A stretch of 64,000 nt of DNA. Origin: Phlegmacium glaucopus (lineage: Eukaryota; Basidiomycota; Agaricomycetes; Agaricales; Cortinariaceae). Below, in pieces: positions 42,901 to 51,190 of the stretch (its first letter is position 1; every line of letters starts with the position of its first letter). Location of the stretch: the NCBI GenBank assembly GCA_015039465.1, contig MU130492.1:62001-126000 (forward strand), in the 5' to 3' direction. Under the pieces are notes generated by a model that was given only the letters and a program-made list of their open reading frames with translations, did no database searches and was not told the DNA's origin. The position numbers and the translations under genes are program-made.

Positions 42901-43335
42901 TGTTACGGCGACTATAAGCTTGCACTCGCGTTCGGTGCTGGGCCAATAGACCAAGTAACTAGGGACTGTTGTACAGTTGCAATCATATTCAACAAGGTGA
43001 GACTGAGGGCGACAGGTTCTGAGCAAGCGGTATAGATTAAGACCGTAGGGAATACAGAAGGTCTAAACTAGGGATTGTAGCTATGGGTATGGCTCTTATA
43101 TACTAGAGAGTCGAGTCAGAGATAAGGAGGTGGTCCGTGCTGGGAATACGAGTCGGTACAAGTCAGGGATAAGGAGAGCGGGAGCGATAGCTAAGTATAG
43201 TACATAGAAGGTTCAGGGCAAAGGGTAGAAAGGGAAAGGGGTGGTACAAGAAGGAGCGATGAGGGAAAGAGTAATGTACAGTGGAGAAAGGGGAAAATGG
43301 ATAGGGGGCTATGCGCGTACCAGCCGTTCATAACA
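42901..43335 (-). repeat. 3' LTR
   Basis: 435 bp, apparently identical to the 5' LTR. It is preceded on the minus strand by CAGTGGGCTAA, a short polypurine-like tract, which directly follows the stop codon of the BTB ORF. Confidence 0.9.
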
Positions 43336-43351
43336 TTAGCCCACTGTTAGC

Positions 43352-43957
43352 TTAATGATCGTCCTCGATTTTATTGTTCTTGAAGTATTCGGCTAATTCT
43401 TGTTTCTGTTGTTCTTCTTCTTGTTGGTCGAGTCGTGAATTGATCTTGATTTTATGTTCGGAGAGGGTAAGAATTTGTGCCATCTTGAGTGCTTGTGCGG
43501 CAGTTTTGATGTCTTTCCACGTCCGAGTGTTGGCTTGATGACTTCCATAACGGGGGTTATAGATAACCCAGAGAAGAGAAGTGAATTGTTTAGCAGTGAT
43601 CCCAGGAAGTTCAATGGCATCGAATACGTTGGTTCCTCGAATTTTAGACTGAGCAACGGTTTGTCCGTCGGCTATGTCGACGTTGGCGAATGCCAGTCGT
43701 TCTGCGAGCCATATGGATTCTCGGTCAAAGAAATATCGGTGGACTTTGAAGCGAATATGTTCTGTTTGGAAGAAAAAGTGACCGCCTGCAATATGGAGTA
43801 TTGGGGGAAGTTGTCCAGGTTGAAAGATAGGGATTCCATTGTCGGGCGTGATATCTTCAACGTAGTCATGAAATTGGTCGATGTCATCGTTCATAGCAGT
43901 AGCAGTATTGAAGTTCATATTGGCAGAAGTGATGCGAGCAGCAGATGCGAGGGCCAT
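43352..43957 (-). CDS. BTB/POZ-domain ORF inside gypsy element
   Basis: 201 aa from MALASAARITS (an open frame continues upstream to 44383 but overlaps ORF3). It matches the BTB/POZ fold common in basidiomycete genomes: FKVHRYFFDRESIWL (the beta-alpha 'VHR.FF.R.S' signature), then IELPGITAKQFTSLLWVIYN, PRYGSH, and WKDIKTAAQALKMAQILTL. The C-terminus is a Gln/Glu-rich basic helix. BTB domains mediate dimerisation and ubiquitin-ligase or chromatin contacts. The stop lies 16 nt from the 3' LTR, next to the polypurine tract, so the ORF is within the element. Probably a captured host gene. Its start and any splice from ORF3 are uncertain. Confidence 0.8.
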   Translation of the reverse strand: MALASAARITSANMNFNTATAMNDDIDQFHDYVEDITPDNGIPIFQPGQLPPILHIAGGHFFFQTEHIRFKVHRYFFDRESIWLAERLAFANVDIADGQTVAQSKIRGTNVFDAIELPGITAKQFTSLLWVIYNPRYGSHQANTRTWKDIKTAAQALKMAQILTLSEHKIKINSRLDQQEEEQQKQELAEYFKNNKIEDDH

Positions 43958-44075
43958 AGTGTAGAAGAGGCGATAAGGGAATGGGAGGGACAGGTCGCAA
44001 GTTCTTATAAGGAGAAATAGAGTCAGAGATAGGGGGGAGTCATAGATATGAGGAGGGATATTCTTAGCGTATGAC

Positions 44076-45209
44076 TCAATGTTCTCCGGTAAGGTTACCG
44101 TCTTCATCTCCGTCAACATCGTAGAATCCGGTTCCGTAGATATCGGGGTCGGAATCTTCTTCTTTCTTGACTTTAGATTTGCATTGACAAGTATTGCCGT
44201 CCGTTTGTCCTCGACACCAAGCAACATGATCATAGAAGAGGGGGAGTCGACAGTGGGAGCAGTGTTCTGGTTCTTGTCGTCTTTGCTTGGGGAGAGGGGC
44301 TCGGTCTTCTTCGCGATTCTTAGGGCAAGTACTGGGCCAGTGTCCAGGAGCGACCCGTTTACAGACAGAGCATTTGTAAGCACCGCATTCTTGTTTGCGA
44401 TGTCCGATGGTGCTGCATTGAAAACATTTGGGTCGACTCGTAGGTGCTCGTGCCGTATATGGAATTGATCGGATCAAAGGGATGTTAGCTTCGGATGGTT
44501 GTCTCGTAAGTGGCTGGGGGCGGATACGAGTTCCGGTTTCTTCGGAAGGGTTGTTAAGAGGAATATTGTTAGGGAATGTAGCGGGAGAGTTAGGGGGGAC
44601 GGGGATCCAAATGTTGACAGTGGGGGTTGTCAGAGTCAAGGTTTGTTCGATCTGTTTACTAAGTCCGTTAATTTGGAGGCGAGGAACAAGTTGTCGAATA
44701 TTATGTTCTTGGGTTGCATTTGTTTGTCGTAATTCTTGTGCCATCTTGATCAGGCCTTCGGCCATCTTTTCTAGGGTATTGGCTTGAGGGAGTACCAGTC
44801 GATGGTGGCAGTAAGCGATGTCGAATGTTTTGAAATCGGAGTCGTGGGTCCAATCTCGAAGATGATCTCGTACATAGGTTCGGTAGTGGGAATATGTGGG
44901 GAACTGAGAGTCGAATATTTGAGTGATATCTTGGATTTTAAATTGTTGGTTAGTGGTAGTGGAACTTGTGGGGGAAGATGGGGGAAGTGGGAATTGCGTA
45001 GCAAGGAATGTGGTGTGGACATTGAGGGGTTCGTTCTCAAGGATGGTGGCAAGGGATGCGGTAGTGCTAAGGGTGGAGGTGGTTGAAGGGGTTGTTGACG
45101 AGGGAGCCATTGAGGGGGCAGTTAGAGGGGGAATGTTTTCTTTGTTGTCATTACTGTAGTCGATGTCGAGTTTTATAGGCTTGGAGGAGTTCTTGTGCAT
45201 TGGTGACAT
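44076..45209 (-). CDS. Extra ORF3, zinc-knuckle protein in gypsy
   Basis: 377 aa in another frame from pol, starting inside the chromodomain-coding DNA. The N-terminus is Ser/Thr/Pro-rich. The middle is helical (YVRDHLRDWTHDSDFKTFDI; TLEKMAEGLIKMAQELRQ). A Cys/His cluster has a canonical knuckle CFQCSTIGHRKQEC, a second CSVCKRVAPGHWPSTC and a third CSHCRLPLFYDHVAWC. The tail is acidic (EEDSDPDIYGTGFYDVDGDE). This gag-like nucleic-acid-binding ORF occupies the env position but has no signal peptide or membrane span. Standard gypsy elements lack it. Role unknown. Confidence 0.75.
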   Translation of the reverse strand: MSPMHKNSSKPIKLDIDYSNDNKENIPPLTAPSMAPSSTTPSTTSTLSTTASLATILENEPLNVHTTFLATQFPLPPSSPTSSTTTNQQFKIQDITQIFDSQFPTYSHYRTYVRDHLRDWTHDSDFKTFDIAYCHHRLVLPQANTLEKMAEGLIKMAQELRQTNATQEHNIRQLVPRLQINGLSKQIEQTLTLTTPTVNIWIPVPPNSPATFPNNIPLNNPSEETGTRIRPQPLTRQPSEANIPLIRSIPYTARAPTSRPKCFQCSTIGHRKQECGAYKCSVCKRVAPGHWPSTCPKNREEDRAPLPKQRRQEPEHCSHCRLPLFYDHVAWCRGQTDGNTCQCKSKVKKEEDSDPDIYGTGFYDVDGDEDGNLTGEH

Positions 45210-45252
45210 TTCGTTCGGGTTCCCAAGTGTTTTCTGCAGTTGAATATCCTTT

Positions 45253-48200
45253 CTATTTTATAAGGAAGGCGTATCCTCTTCCCTGTCGTCTGTGGGAAAT
45301 TATTGACTCGACTTCGTACTCTGGTTGGCCTTCGATAAGGTCAGGAGGTGGTTGTGGGAAGTTATTGCCATATACTCCATTTGTCTTGTAAGGGGAAAGT
45401 AGCGTGATATGAATGACTGGGTGAATTCTCCAGGAGTGAGGTAATTCCAGGCGGTAGCTGAGGGGACTTAGAACTTCTATGACTTTGAAGGGGCCTTCTC
45501 GCTTAGGTGCCATTTTCTTGGTTTCGTATCGTAGTTTAAGGCATCGTGACTCGAGCCACACCTTATCTCCTATTTTGAATGGGGTGAAACCTCGGGTAAT
45601 ACGTTCGGTCATGACTTGTCGTGCGAGTTCATGGGCCGCGTTGGCTTCTTTCCGTGCTTCTTGGAGATTGATAAGGTGTTCTTGGGTATCAGGGATGTTG
45701 GTTCTAGGGAATGCGGTGGGGATAGCGGTTGGGTTATAACCCATTTGAAGGAATAGAGGAGATTCTTTTTGTGTAGCATGTGGTTTGGTGTTGTAAGAGA
45801 ATTCGAGGGTAGGGAGGTATTGTCGCCATTGGTCAGGGTTATTTGCGCAGAAGATGGATAGATAAGCTTCAATTTCTTGGTTTGCTCTTTCAGTGGCTCC
45901 GTCTGTCTGTGGATGATGGGCTGTGCTCATGACTAGGTTGATGCCAAGAAGTCGTCCTAATTCCCGAAAGACGTGAGAAGCGAATTGGGGGCCACGGTCG
46001 GAGATAGCTTTGTCCGGTAACCCGTATCTTTTGTAGAGTGAGTCAAGTAAAATAGAGGCGGTTCCGTTGGCATCAATCGTTTTGTGGCATGGAGTTAGGA
46101 TTACCCCCTTCGTAGACCCGTGGTCGACCACGACCATGATAGAGTCGAAGCCGTCGGAGGAAGGGAGATCCGTGATGAAATCCATAGTGATCAGAGAGAA
46201 TGGGCGAAGTTGTTCGGAACGAATGGGGTGTAAAGGCGGGGAAATAGGGTGTCGGTTTATTTTGTGTTGCTGGCAGATGGCGCAGCCATCAACGTAGTTC
46301 TGAATGAATGTAGCCATTCCAGGCCACCAGTAATCGCGTTGGACTAGATTCTGGGTAACGAGGCGTCCGGGGTGTCCAGCAGGGATAGAGTCGTGATGTT
46401 TGTGAACAATATTGCGGCGTAAGTCCATGTTGTCGGGTACATAACAGCGATCTTTATAGAAGACTAGGTCACCGTCCGTTCGCCAGTCGCTAAGGGCAGA
46501 GCGCATAGGGAGGGGTCCGCCATGGAGGATCGCGTGGAGGGCGGTTTTGACGACATCGTCCATTTGTTTTGTAGAAATTATGAGGTTTTGGAGTTCCATG
46601 TCAATGGCATTAACAAAGAGGTTGTCGGGGAGTAGTGTGCGGTCTTTATTGTCATTTTCCATTCCAACAGTAAGGTCGGCACGTCGTGAGAGGGCATCTG
46701 ATTGAACCATTTGAGTGCCAGGGACGTGTGTGAGGTGGATGTCGAATTTGGAAAGGAAGAGGCTCCATCGTGCTTGTCGTCGGTTGAGTTTTTGAGCAGT
46801 TTTGAAGTAGGTTAAATTCTTGTGGTCAGAGCGTACAGTGACTGGGTATGGGTTCCCCATCAAATAGTGTCGCCATTCCTTAAGGGCTCGAATAATTGCT
46901 AGAAGTTCTCGGTCGTAGATTTCGTAGTTTCGTTCCGTGTTATTGAATGACTTGGATAGATATCCACAGGGATGCCAGTCTCCGTTATTATCTTGTTGTT
47001 GTAATACTGCTCCTGAAGCGTATTTAGAAGCGTCTGTTTCGAGTTTGAAGGGTTTTGTTGCATCAGGCATTCGTAGGACTGGGGATTCAGTGAATTTCCT
47101 TTTCAGTGTTTCAAAAGCTTGGCTTTGTTCGGGTGTCCATTCGAATTTGGTGTCTTTCTTGAGTAGGTCGTTAAGTGGTTTTGTCATATTGCCATATCCT
47201 TGAATAAATCGTCGGTAGTAGTTGCCAAAGCCTAGGAATGAGCGGATTTTGTGTACTGAGGTAGGTGCAGGCCAGTCAGCGATTCCAGCGAGTTTTACAG
47301 GGTCCATAGCAAGTTTGTTTTCTTTGATGACTAGCCCTAGGAATTCCACTTTGGTTTGCCAGAAGGCACATTTCTCAGGTTTAAGGTAAAGGTCATTATC
47401 GGCAAGGCGTTGGAGGATTCGTCTAGTGTTTTCCATGTTCTCGGCAATTGTTTTGGTGAATATGAAGATATCATCCATGTAGATAACAACCCATCCTTCG
47501 GTGGTTTCGATTATGAATATGTCGTCCATCATTGCTTGAAATGTGGCGGGAGAGTTACAAAGTCCGAAGAACATGACTGTGGGTTCGAATAGTCCCTTGT
47601 TGGTTTTGAAAGCTGCTTTCCATTGGTCTCCGTCTCGAATGCGTACATTGTTATAACCCCATCGGATGTCCAATTTGGTGAAGTATTTGGCGCCCTTGAG
47701 TTTGTCGATGAGTTCGGAGATGAGGGGGAGTGGATAGGTATTCTTGACTGTTCCTTCATTTAGTGTTCGGTAGTCCTGTGTGGGGCGTACTTTTCCGTCT
47801 TTTTTGTCGACAAAGAAGAATGGTGATGCCATGGGGGACTTGGATGGTCGTATGTAGCCTTTTTCAAGGTTTTCCTTGAGGAATTTGTCCAGTTCAGCTT
47901 GTTCCAGTAGTGTGAGTGGGTAGACCTTGCAGTCGCGAGGTATAAAGTCGTCTTTAAGATCGATGGCATGATCGTAAGGTCTTGCTCCAGGGAATCGTTC
48001 TGCGGTTTCCTTGTCGAAAATGCGCCAATAATCCATAAGTTCCGATGGTATCATTTCTTCTAGGGTTTTCTCGCCTTTCTTTGCATTTTGTTCACTTGCT
48101 AAGGTAGTAGAGACATTGGTTTTGTTGACCCAGAGTTCGTTGTCCATGACGTGGTTGATAAAAGCAGCGACCAGTTCAGTTTCGCTGTCGTCGAGGTTGA

Positions 48201-48456
48201 GTTCGATGGTTTCGTTTTCGTCGTCCAATTTTAGGAGTGTTGAATTGAGGGGTGATTCCTCGTCTTCGACTTCTTCTATTGTGGCTTTCGGAAGAGTTGG
48301 AGTTTCGGGGATTGGGGTAACTTGTTCTCTTTTTCTCCAATTGGGGGAATCGCTTCTTTGCAGTTTGGTCTTTTTCTTTCTCTTCTCTTTCCATTTCTCT
48401 ATTGTCTCTTTCATTTCTTTTTCTACTTGGTTGTACCGTGTTTCATCGATTTCCAT
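45253..48456 (-). CDS. pol: Pol: RT, RNase H, integrase, chromodomain start
   Basis: 1067 aa. RT at about 180-380 (GYNNVRIRDGDQWKAAF, FFGLCNSPATFQ, VVIYMDDIFIF). RNase H at about 465-585 (LETDASKYASGAVL, YDRELLAI, SDHKNLTYF). Integrase zinc domain (H-H-C-C, DYWWPGMATFIQNYVDGCAICQQ). Catalytic DDE: ITMDFITDLP, AISDRGPQFA and GATERANQEI. The C-terminus enters a chromodomain (YEVESIISHRR...AFLIK) and hits TAG exactly where the family has Trp (KWKGY); reading on gives KGYSTAENTWEPERNV to a stop at 45151. So the chromodomain is one nonsense codon away from complete. Confidence 0.93.
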   Translation of the reverse strand: MEIDETRYNQVEKEMKETIEKWKEKRKKKTKLQRSDSPNWRKREQVTPIPETPTLPKATIEEVEDEESPLNSTLLKLDDENETIELNLDDSETELVAAFINHVMDNELWVNKTNVSTTLASEQNAKKGEKTLEEMIPSELMDYWRIFDKETAERFPGARPYDHAIDLKDDFIPRDCKVYPLTLLEQAELDKFLKENLEKGYIRPSKSPMASPFFFVDKKDGKVRPTQDYRTLNEGTVKNTYPLPLISELIDKLKGAKYFTKLDIRWGYNNVRIRDGDQWKAAFKTNKGLFEPTVMFFGLCNSPATFQAMMDDIFIIETTEGWVVIYMDDIFIFTKTIAENMENTRRILQRLADNDLYLKPEKCAFWQTKVEFLGLVIKENKLAMDPVKLAGIADWPAPTSVHKIRSFLGFGNYYRRFIQGYGNMTKPLNDLLKKDTKFEWTPEQSQAFETLKRKFTESPVLRMPDATKPFKLETDASKYASGAVLQQQDNNGDWHPCGYLSKSFNNTERNYEIYDRELLAIIRALKEWRHYLMGNPYPVTVRSDHKNLTYFKTAQKLNRRQARWSLFLSKFDIHLTHVPGTQMVQSDALSRRADLTVGMENDNKDRTLLPDNLFVNAIDMELQNLIISTKQMDDVVKTALHAILHGGPLPMRSALSDWRTDGDLVFYKDRCYVPDNMDLRRNIVHKHHDSIPAGHPGRLVTQNLVQRDYWWPGMATFIQNYVDGCAICQQHKINRHPISPPLHPIRSEQLRPFSLITMDFITDLPSSDGFDSIMVVVDHGSTKGVILTPCHKTIDANGTASILLDSLYKRYGLPDKAISDRGPQFASHVFRELGRLLGINLVMSTAHHPQTDGATERANQEIEAYLSIFCANNPDQWRQYLPTLEFSYNTKPHATQKESPLFLQMGYNPTAIPTAFPRTNIPDTQEHLINLQEARKEANAAHELARQVMTERITRGFTPFKIGDKVWLESRCLKLRYETKKMAPKREGPFKVIEVLSPLSYRLELPHSWRIHPVIHITLLSPYKTNGVYGNNFPQPPPDLIEGQPEYEVESIISHRRQGRGYAFLIK

Positions 48457-48513
48457 CCTGTTTAAGGTGGTGGTGTGGACGTTTTGCGTTTCCCGTAATC
48501 GTTGTTGATTTCT

Positions 48514-48960
48514 TCAATTGTAAGTCAGGGCCAGTTGGTGTTTTCCCATTGGAAGATGCATTCGTCCAGTTTCCCAGTCTATCTGAGGGTTATGAGCTTG
48601 GAACCAGGGGAGTCCAAATATGACATCGGCGCTTGCAATTGTGACGATATGAAGTCGTTCCATCATCCAGCTGTTGCCTTGTTGATATCTGATCCAGGTA
48701 TAATGCGTGATTTTCCCATTAGAGTTAGGGGATCCGTCTGCGTTTCGGGGGAGTATAGGTTTATTGAGGGGATATAGAAGTACTTGGTGTCGTTTGGCGA
48801 AGCCAGCGTTCATAAAGAGTCCGCCAGCTCCAGTGTCCATAAGAATTCGGGCGTCAACGATTTTGTTCTCTTTCTCAGTTTTGCACGTGATAGGGGTCTG
48901 TAAGATCATAGATTGTTTTCCCATCTCGGCTACTAATACAGAAGAAATCATCAGCGACAC
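48514..48960 (-). CDS. Retroviral-type aspartic protease
   Basis: 148 aa from the first Met, but the frame is open further upstream (to ~49047, SGQGPGFLGKH), so the native product may be longer and made by frameshift. Active site ARILMDTGAGGLFMN (D-T-G). Second half VIFGLPWFQAHNPQIDW is the conserved ILG-type flap region of Ty3/gypsy proteases. A TGA separates it from pol in the same frame, with 19 open codons between the stop and the pol Met. Confidence 0.85.
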   Translation of the reverse strand: MSLMISSVLVAEMGKQSMILQTPITCKTEKENKIVDARILMDTGAGGLFMNAGFAKRHQVLLYPLNKPILPRNADGSPNSNGKITHYTWIRYQQGNSWMMERLHIVTIASADVIFGLPWFQAHNPQIDWETGRMHLPMGKHQLALTYN

Positions 48961-49070
48961 AGACGTTGAAACTGTGTGCTTACCTAAAAATCCTGGTCCT
49001 TGACCACTTCGTCTATCAACTTCTCTTTTTCTTCTACATCCATATCTTCAACTAAATTGCGTATCATGGC

Positions 49071-50198
49071 TCAGGCGGTAGCGGCTGTCTTCTTGAATCC
49101 GTTGAATTTCTTGTAACTACTGTCATTTGGTTTGACATAGTTCGAGCTTGTGTTCGGGGCGTTATTCTGTTTGGAGCGGCATTCTCGGGTGAAGTGTCCT
49201 ATTTTGTGGCAGTGGAAGCACCTTCGTTCTTTCATGTGTTGTTCGCGTTCGTCTATATTGAGGCGATCGATCTCGGTTGTGTCGATATCCATAGCATTGG
49301 GATCATGATGATGATTAACATAGCGTGGCGAAGGGTAAGGCTTTTTTGCTTGGGGGGTGTTGCCAGTTTTTTGCTGAGTTATTTCCTTGCATCGTTTGTA
49401 TTGGAGGTCGAATCGAGAAGCTTTAGCATACCAATCTTTGATAGCTGTGGGCGGGTTCTCAAGTCCATAGATTTTCTGGAGGAGAGAGGTGTGGATTCCT
49501 TCCGAAAAATAGTCGATAAGAGTTTTGTCGTCTTTGATCTTGGATCTTCCAGCGAGGATTCTAAATTGTGTGATGTAATCGTCTACTGAGTTGGTTCCCT
49601 GTCGGAGTTGGCGTAATTGGGCTCTGGCTTCTCCTTCGGCGTCAGCGGCTAGGAATGCTTCTTTGAGTTTCTTGATGAAACCAATATAGGTTCCGAAGTC
49701 TGGGGGAGTGGTGCCAAGACATTCATCGAGGAAGGCTTCTTTCCAGATTTTAGCAGTTCCGCCAGTAAGGAATGAGAGGATAAAGATGATTTGTTTGGCT
49801 TCCGAGTTATAGATTGAGTCATTGAGAGAGAGGTATACTCGACAATCCTGAAGAAAGGATAGGAGTCCGTCTCGATCTCCGTGATATGGCTGCGGGGGGT
49901 TGATGCGTACTTCTTTAGACATGTTGTCGTCGTCTTCGTGGTCACTAGTTATATCCCAGTCGGGTTTCGGTTGTTGAGCAAGGGTTTCGGGTGGTCCAAA
50001 GGAGGTGAGTGGTAGTGGAACGGGGTTTTGGAATGGGGAGGGAGCAACGGGTGGTGTGTATGTTAGGGTTTTGGTTTTTCCTGAGGTAGAAGGCTGGGGG
50101 ACTGATGTTGTTTGAGGAGCTGGTTGGTCTGTTGCGGTTGTTCGAGGGGTTCTTCCTACTCTTTCTTGTCTTTGCTGTGTTGTAGAGCTGTGGCTCAT
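49071..50198 (-). CDS. gag: Gag, Ty3/gypsy
   Basis: 375 aa. The N-terminal third is Pro/Ser/Thr-rich. A retrotransposon gag core lies at about residues 100-270 (YLSLNDSIYNSEAKQIIFIL ... AKIWKEAF ... LRQLRQGTNSVDDYITQFRI). A CCHC zinc knuckle is near the C-terminus (CFHCHKIGHFTREC). The first ATG of the frame is used; an acidic open stretch lies upstream without another ATG. A TGA ends it, and the same frame reopens at once with ATG for 27 codons up to TTTTTAG, where a -1 shift would enter the protease frame. Confidence 0.9.
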   Translation of the reverse strand: MSHSSTTQQRQERVGRTPRTTATDQPAPQTTSVPQPSTSGKTKTLTYTPPVAPSPFQNPVPLPLTSFGPPETLAQQPKPDWDITSDHEDDDNMSKEVRINPPQPYHGDRDGLLSFLQDCRVYLSLNDSIYNSEAKQIIFILSFLTGGTAKIWKEAFLDECLGTTPPDFGTYIGFIKKLKEAFLAADAEGEARAQLRQLRQGTNSVDDYITQFRILAGRSKIKDDKTLIDYFSEGIHTSLLQKIYGLENPPTAIKDWYAKASRFDLQYKRCKEITQQKTGNTPQAKKPYPSPRYVNHHHDPNAMDIDTTEIDRLNIDEREQHMKERRCFHCHKIGHFTRECRSKQNNAPNTSSNYVKPNDSSYKKFNGFKKTAATA

Positions 50199-50552
50199 GC
50201 GTTCAGGCTCGGGAAGTTTTTCTTTGAGAGGTTCTTCGTTGTCGGTGTCGTATTGACTACTTCCAGTTGTATCTTCTTCTTCTTCTGATGACTCGATAGG
50301 GGCTTGGTATTTGCCCTTTGACGTCGTGGTGTATTATCTCTTGGGATCCGTTGGTATCGGCGACCACACGATCTTCTTATGACTCCGTTGATTTAGGCAA
50401 TCACACGAGTTCGGTATGACTTCGTTGGTAGAGGCGACCACACGAGTTCGAGGTTGTTGACTTAGATTAGACTGCGGTTTTGTTGACAGTGTGTGTTCAA
50501 ATGAGCTACAGAGGTAAGGTTCGTCTGCGCTTAGAGAAGCGGACGCAAGAGT

Positions 50553-50564
50553 AGTTTAGACCTT
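50553..50564 (-). promoter_or_regulatory. Self-priming primer-binding site
   Basis: One nucleotide inside the 5' LTR, the minus strand reads AAGGTCTAAACT. This is the exact reverse complement of AGTTTAGACCTT at the predicted 5' end of the RNA (plus 50723-50734). There is no TGG to pair with a tRNA CCA end. The Tf1/sushi group primes reverse transcription with its own folded RNA 5' end, and this fits. Confidence 0.75.
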
Positions 50565-50565
50565 T

Positions 50566-51000
50566 TGTTACGGCGACTATAAGCTTGCACTCGCGTTCGG
50601 TGCTGGGCCAATAGACCAAGTAACTAGGGACTGTTGTACAGTTGCAATCATATTCAACAAGGTGAGACTGAGGGCGACAGGTTCTGAGCAAGCGGTATAG
50701 ATTAAGACCGTAGGGAATACAGAAGGTCTAAACTAGGGATTGTAGCTATGGGTATGGCTCTTATATACTAGAGAGTCGAGTCAGAGATAAGGAGGTGGTC
50801 CGTGCTGGGAATACGAGTCGGTACAAGTCAGGGATAAGGAGAGCGGGAGCGATAGCTAAGTATAGTACATAGAAGGTTCAGGGCAAAGGGTAGAAAGGGA
50901 AAGGGGTGGTACAAGAAGGAGCGATGAGGGAAAGAGTAATGTACAGTGGAGAAAGGGGAAAATGGATAGGGGGCTATGCGCGTACCAGCCGTTCATAACA
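50566..51000 (-). repeat. 5' LTR with promoter
   Basis: 435 bp. On the minus strand a TATATAAG box (plus 50760-50767) lies ~33 nt before the predicted RNA start at ~50734 (AGTTTAGACC). That start is inferred because the first 12 transcript nucleotides would be complementary to the primer site just beyond the LTR. Confidence 0.85.
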
Positions 51001-51190
51001 CCCCCCGTATGAGGCGGTGGTGGTACGAAGCTGAGAGTGTTTGCCTTGATCCCATCACTGTTTACTGGTACCATGAGTTGCAGGGACCCTTGGCCATTGT
51101 ATTACTGAGTACAAAACTGAAGACAATCTCATTCAAGGAAAAATAAGCAGACACTGGATGTGTGTTCTAGTCGCATGTGCCAGCCTGGTA
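51001..51190 (+). repeat. Right half of split kinase-upstream module
   Basis: GGCGGTGGTGGTACGAAGC ... GAGTACAAAACTGAA ... CGCATGTGCCAG continues the module whose left half is 42797-42900. The two were separated by the gypsy insertion. No kinase follows here. Confidence 0.6.

Larger units (their letters stand above)
42901..51000 (-). mobile_element. Ty3/gypsy chromovirus with extra ORFs
   Basis: 8100 bp: two 435-bp LTRs (42901-43335 and 50566-51000) that appear identical base for base, TGTTACGG...CATAACA on the plus strand, and a CCCCC target duplication (42896-42900, 51001-51005). Minus-strand order is 5' LTR, gag, protease, RT-RNase H-integrase, a chromodomain interrupted by a stop, a zinc-knuckle ORF, a BTB-domain ORF, 3' LTR. 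Integrase after RNase H plus a chromodomain places it among chromoviruses; the self-priming signature fits Tf1/sushi. Identical LTRs indicate very recent insertion. It landed inside a copy of the kinase-upstream repeat module. Confidence 0.92.

Noticed and set aside
44428..44787. Plus-strand ORFs of 77-188 codons across the gypsy element
   Set aside because: Antisense shadows of gag, pol, ORF3 and the BTB ORF; none shows recognisable motifs.
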